From an uncultured Hyphomicrobiales bacterium (lineage in GTDB: Bacteria > Pseudomonadota > Alphaproteobacteria > Rhizobiales > Aestuariivirgaceae), in assembly GCA_903930095.1 (NCBI GenBank), contig CAIYXE010000226.1:1-19004 (forward strand): 19,004 bases of DNA, written 5' to 3'. Below the pieces are notes generated by a model, which was given only the letters and a program-made list of their open reading frames with translations, made no database searches and was not told the DNA's origin. The position numbers were made by a program, and so were the translations under genes. Position 1 is the stretch's first letter; every line of letters starts with the position of its first letter. Shown piece by piece: positions 16,395 to 19,004 of the stretch.

Positions 16395-16795
16395 TGCATC
16401 AGGGTGACATTTCCCCGGCCGAGGCCTTTCAGCGGCTCAAGAACAATCCCTCCGCCGTTCTGATCGACGTGCGCACCCAGCCTGAATGGGTGTTCGTCGG
16501 CGTGCCTGCCGTCGAGCGGTTGATCAGGCTGTCCTGGCAGGTGTTTCCATCCATGCAGGTAAACGGCAATTTCGTGGCCGAGATCGAGCAGATGGGCCTG
16601 CCGAAGGATACGGAGATCCTTTGCATCTGCCGTTCCGGCGCGCGTTCGGCCTCGGCCGCCTCGGTGCTGACACAGGCCGGCTTCGGCAATGCCTGGAACG
16701 TGGCGGAAGGCTTCGAGGGCGACAAGGACGCCACGGGCCATCGCGGCACGCTGGGCGGCTGGAAGGCGGCTGGCCTTCCCTGGGTCCAGAGTTGA
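16394..16795 (+). CDS. Single-domain rhodanese-like sulfurtransferase
   Basis: Single rhodanese domain of 133 residues. The active-site loop is CRSGARS with catalytic C79 (LCICRSGARSASAA); C77 lies next to it. The N-terminal VLIDVRTQPEW (22-32) and the C-terminal WNVAEGFEGDKDATGHRG are family hallmarks. It probably carries a persulfide on C79 and passes sulfur to an acceptor. The ATG at 16394 was chosen because the longer frame to 16214 would cross the promoter and has no domain content. The Shine-Dalgarno is weak (GGA at 16384-16386). metZ begins 10 bases after the stop, so the two are almost certainly co-transcribed, and a role in supplying sulfur for homocysteine synthesis is a reasonable inference. 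Confidence 0.93.
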   Translation: MHQGDISPAEAFQRLKNNPSAVLIDVRTQPEWVFVGVPAVERLIRLSWQVFPSMQVNGNFVAEIEQMGLPKDTEILCICRSGARSASAASVLTQAGFGNAWNVAEGFEGDKDATGHRGTLGGWKAAGLPWVQS

Positions 16796-16805
16796 GACGG
16801 AGACG

Positions 16806-17999
16806 ATGAAGAAGCACAAGTCCGACCCGCGCACCTGGGGTGACGCCACCAAGCTCGTCCGCGGCGGGCTGGACCGCTCTCCCCACGGCGAAACGTCGGA
16901 AGCGCTCTTTCTCAATTCCGGTTTCGTCTATGACGAGCCTGAAACCGCGGAGCGCCGCTTCGCAGGCGAAGATGACGGCTATGTCTATGGCCGCTACGGC
17001 AACCCCACCGTCACCATGTTCGAGCAGCGCCTCGCCCTGCTCGAGGGGGCGGAGGCCTGCTATGCGCTGGCCTCCGGCATGGCCTCGGTCTTCGGAGCAC
17101 TTGCCTGCCAGCTGAAGGCGGGAGACCATCTCGTGGCGTCCCGGGCGCTGTTCGGCTCCTGCTACCAGGTGGTGACCTCGATCCTGCCGCGCTTTGGCAT
17201 CCGCACCACGCTGGTGGACGGCAGCGACCTTGCCGCCTGGCGCGAGGCCATCACCAGCGAGACGAGTTGCGTCTTCCTCGAAACGCCGTCCAACCCCACC
17301 CTCGAGGTGATCGACCTTGAGGCGGTCTGCGGCATCGCAAGGGCCAAGGGCGCCACCGTGGTGGTGGACAACATCTTCGCCACTCCCATCCTGCAGCGCC
17401 CGCTCACCTACGGGGCAGATGTCGTCGTCTATTCCGGCACCAAGCACATGGACGGGCAGGGCCGGGTTCTGGGCGGCGCCATCATGTCCACCCGCAAATT
17501 CAAGGAGGAAATGCTGAAGCCCTTCCTCCGCCACACCGGCCCGTCGATCTCGCCGTTCAACGCCTGGGTCCTGCTGAAGGGCCTCGAGACCATGAAGCTG
17601 CGGGTCGAGGCGCAGAGCCGCTCCGCCCAGGTGATCGCCGAGGCGCTCGCGGCCATGCCGGGGGTCACCCGCGTCCTCTATCCGCATCTGGACTCGCATC
17701 CGCAGGTGGCGCTCTCGCGCAAGCAGATGACGCTCGGCGGCACCATGGTCACGTTCGAGGTGGCGGGCGGCAAGCAAAAGGCCTTCAACGCGCTCCGCCA
17801 CTTAGGGATCATCGACATCTCCAACAATCTGGGCGACGCCAAGTCGCTGATGACGCATCCGGCCTCCACCACCCACCGCAACATCGGCGCCGAGGCCCGC
17901 GCCATGATGGGCATCACCGACGGCATGCTGCGTCTCTCCGTAGGCCTCGAGGATACCGGCGACCTGATGGGCGACCTGAAGCAGGCCCTGGCGGCCTGA
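16806..17999 (+). CDS. metZ: O-succinylhomoserine sulfhydrylase
   Basis: PLP enzyme of the Cys/Met-metabolism family; makes homocysteine from O-succinylhomoserine and sulfide in direct sulfhydrylation. It has 397 residues. Phosphate-binding YGRYGNPT is at 61-68 and the PLP lysine K213 lies in YSGTKHMDGQGRVLGG, whose DGQGR segment favours MetZ over MetB or MetC. SLGDAKSL-type sequence (NNLGDAKSLMTHPASTTH) and RLSVGLED complete the family pattern. The ATG at 16806 follows GGAG (16799-16802); an upstream in-frame ATG (16689) lies inside the rhodanese gene and adds unrelated sequence. Use of O-acetylhomoserine instead of the succinyl ester cannot be excluded. Confidence 0.94.
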   Translation: MKKHKSDPRTWGDATKLVRGGLDRSPHGETSEALFLNSGFVYDEPETAERRFAGEDDGYVYGRYGNPTVTMFEQRLALLEGAEACYALASGMASVFGALACQLKAGDHLVASRALFGSCYQVVTSILPRFGIRTTLVDGSDLAAWREAITSETSCVFLETPSNPTLEVIDLEAVCGIARAKGATVVVDNIFATPILQRPLTYGADVVVYSGTKHMDGQGRVLGGAIMSTRKFKEEMLKPFLRHTGPSISPFNAWVLLKGLETMKLRVEAQSRSAQVIAEALAAMPGVTRVLYPHLDSHPQVALSRKQMTLGGTMVTFEVAGGKQKAFNALRHLGIIDISNNLGDAKSLMTHPASTTHRNIGAEARAMMGITDGMLRLSVGLEDTGDLMGDLKQALAA

Positions 18000-18061
18000 T
18001 CCGCCAACACCTGCGCTGACGGGCTCTCCCGCAACACACATGCCGTAACCCGTAAAGTGAA

Positions 18062-18090
18062 TTGCCTCAAACCCGGATATCGGTCATAGT
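18062..18090 (+). promoter_or_regulatory. Candidate promoter of the SARP-like regulator gene
   Basis: TTGCCT (18062-18067), 17 bases, CATAGT (18085-18090); four of six matches in each box. It would give a leader of about 93 nt. A perfect inverted repeat AGGCAA/TTGCCT (18104-18109 and 18117-18122) lies just downstream and shares the TTGCCT word with the -35 box. Confidence 0.4.
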
Positions 18091-18189
18091 GACAGTCAAG
18101 AAAAGGCAACGGACGATTGCCTGAGTGCGTCTAGATTTTGCGCTGGTACTGGAGATACCAAGCGTAGCCGACAGAGTAGGAGATTACTC

Positions 18190-19004
18190 GTGGCCGCACT
18201 TTTTCCGGCGTTGACGATGTTTGGTGGCCTACTGCTCCGCGGGGTGGATGGCGTGGTGGCTGAGGTCAGCGGCCGGAAAACCCAACGCCTCCTGGCGATG
18301 ATCGCCCTCGGCCCACCGCGCGGTATCTGCCGTGAAACCCTGACGGAAACCCTCTGGCCGGAGTATGAACCTGAAGCCGGCCGCAAGGCCATGGCAACTG
18401 CCCTCTGGCGGCTCAAGTCGTCATTGAATGCCGCGGGCCTGGCCGCATGGCTGATCACCGAAGGAGGCCGCGTGAGCCTCTCTGCTGCCGCCCGTGACCG
18501 CGCCGATGCGGTCGTCTTCGAACGCACCGTGGCGGAGGCGCGGCGTGCGGAGGGTGTTGAGCGCGGCCTGGCCGTGGCGCGTGCCGAAGCCCTCTGCACC
18601 GGAGAATTCATGGCCGGCGATGCGGATGAATGGTGCCTCGGCCGCCGCGCCTATTACGCAGCACTGCGGACGGACCTCAATCTCATCGGCCTGCGCTCCG
18701 CGCGTGATCAGGGTGACTGGGCGGAGGTGGTGCGCCGCGGTCAGGCGCTCGCTGAATCCGAACCCCTGCTGGAGGAAGCCCACCAGGAGGTGATGCGCGC
18801 CCATCTCCTGCTCGGCAACAGGCCCGCCGCACTCGCCACCTACCGCGCGCTGGAGCGGGCCCTCGCACGCGAACTCTCCCTGAAACCCGCTGATGACTCG
18901 CGAAGGCTTCGCCTTGCCGCACTCCCGCCGCGCTTCTCCCATCGGGGGTCCGCCGCACAAGCGCCATCTTCCCTGGCTGCCCGCCTGCGCAGCATTGCCG
19001 CCGA
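18190..19004 (+). CDS. SARP/BTAD-family transcriptional regulator (N-terminal part, open at window end)
   Basis: The frame starts at a GTG with an ideal AGGAG (18178-18182) seven bases upstream and runs 271 codons without a stop to the window edge. Residues 6-100 look like an OmpR/SARP winged helix: LTMFGGLLLRG, then GRKTQRLLAMIAL, RETLTETLWPE and KAMATALWRLKSSL. About 105-240 resemble a bacterial transcriptional activator domain of TPR-like helices (EWCLGRRAYYAALRTDL; EPLLEEAHQEVMRAHLLLGN; ALATYRALERALARELSLKP). The Ala/Pro-rich segment after 245 suggests a linker to a further C-terminal domain outside the window. Targets are unknown. The family is best known from actinobacterial antibiotic clusters but also occurs in alphaproteobacteria. 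A later ATG (18217) is a less likely start. Confidence 0.85.
   Translation, partial: MAALFPALTMFGGLLLRGVDGVVAEVSGRKTQRLLAMIALGPPRGICRETLTETLWPEYEPEAGRKAMATALWRLKSSLNAAGLAAWLITEGGRVSLSAAARDRADAVVFERTVAEARRAEGVERGLAVARAEALCTGEFMAGDADEWCLGRRAYYAALRTDLNLIGLRSARDQGDWAEVVRRGQALAESEPLLEEAHQEVMRAHLLLGNRPAALATYRALERALARELSLKPADDSRRLRLAALPPRFSHRGSAAQAPSSLAARLRSIAA

Noticed and set aside
16524..17801. 425-codon open frame on the minus strand
   Set aside because: Antisense to rhodanese and metZ, both of which have clear active-site motifs; the product looks like a shadow.

Overview
The window is GC-rich chromosomal DNA from a Gram-negative alphaproteobacterium. A Hyphomicrobiales (Rhizobiales)-like lineage is my inference. 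It rests on the protein sequences, on the gene order rpsB-tsf-pyrH-frr-uppS-cdsA-rseP-bamA-fabZ, on an outer-membrane BamA, and on a G/C-block palindromic repeat of a type often seen in alphaproteobacterial intergenic DNA. I cannot name a genus. Almost all the DNA is coding, genes are short-spaced, and no tRNA, rRNA, CRISPR, IS element or phage gene was seen.

Layout. (1) 1-1755 is the 3' part of rpoC, closed by a clean intrinsic terminator. A small exported protein of unknown function follows (1826-2251), convergent with lipB (2259-2948, minus). (2) 3208-9341 is the housekeeping core: rpsB, tsf (strong terminator), pyrH, frr, uppS, cdsA, rseP. It covers translation (S2, EF-Ts, ribosome recycling), UMP kinase, undecaprenyl carrier synthesis, phospholipid precursor synthesis and site-2 proteolysis. 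(3) 9441-12387 holds bamA, a strong terminator hairpin, then fabZ. dxr, lpxD, lpxA, lpxI and lpxB, which usually punctuate or follow this block in related bacteria, are not here. (4) 12397-13606 has a 1-Cys peroxiredoxin (minus) and a divergent four-helix small membrane protein. (5) 13610-16069 (minus) encodes a dimethylglycine/sarcosine dehydrogenase-type flavoenzyme with a folate-binding GcvT half. (6) 16394-17999 is a rhodanese-metZ pair, probably one transcript, for sulfur assimilation into homocysteine. (7) 18190 to the window end is the N-terminal part of a SARP/BTAD-type transcriptional regulator with a GTG start, still open at 19004.

How it fits together. The right half brings together thiol redox defence (Prx), sulfane-sulfur handling (rhodanese), homocysteine synthesis (MetZ) and release of folate-bound one-carbon units from methylated glycines. 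All of these bear on methionine and C1 metabolism. The most notable non-coding signal is a three-half-site element found, in the same spacing, in the peroxiredoxin promoter (13101-13129) and in the rhodanese-metZ promoter (16366-16394). It suggests a shared, still unnamed regulator. Other points of note are the missing dxr/lpx genes, the terminator placed directly against the fabZ ribosome binding site, a structured rpsB leader, and a large palindromic repeat in the probable 5' leader of the dehydrogenase gene.
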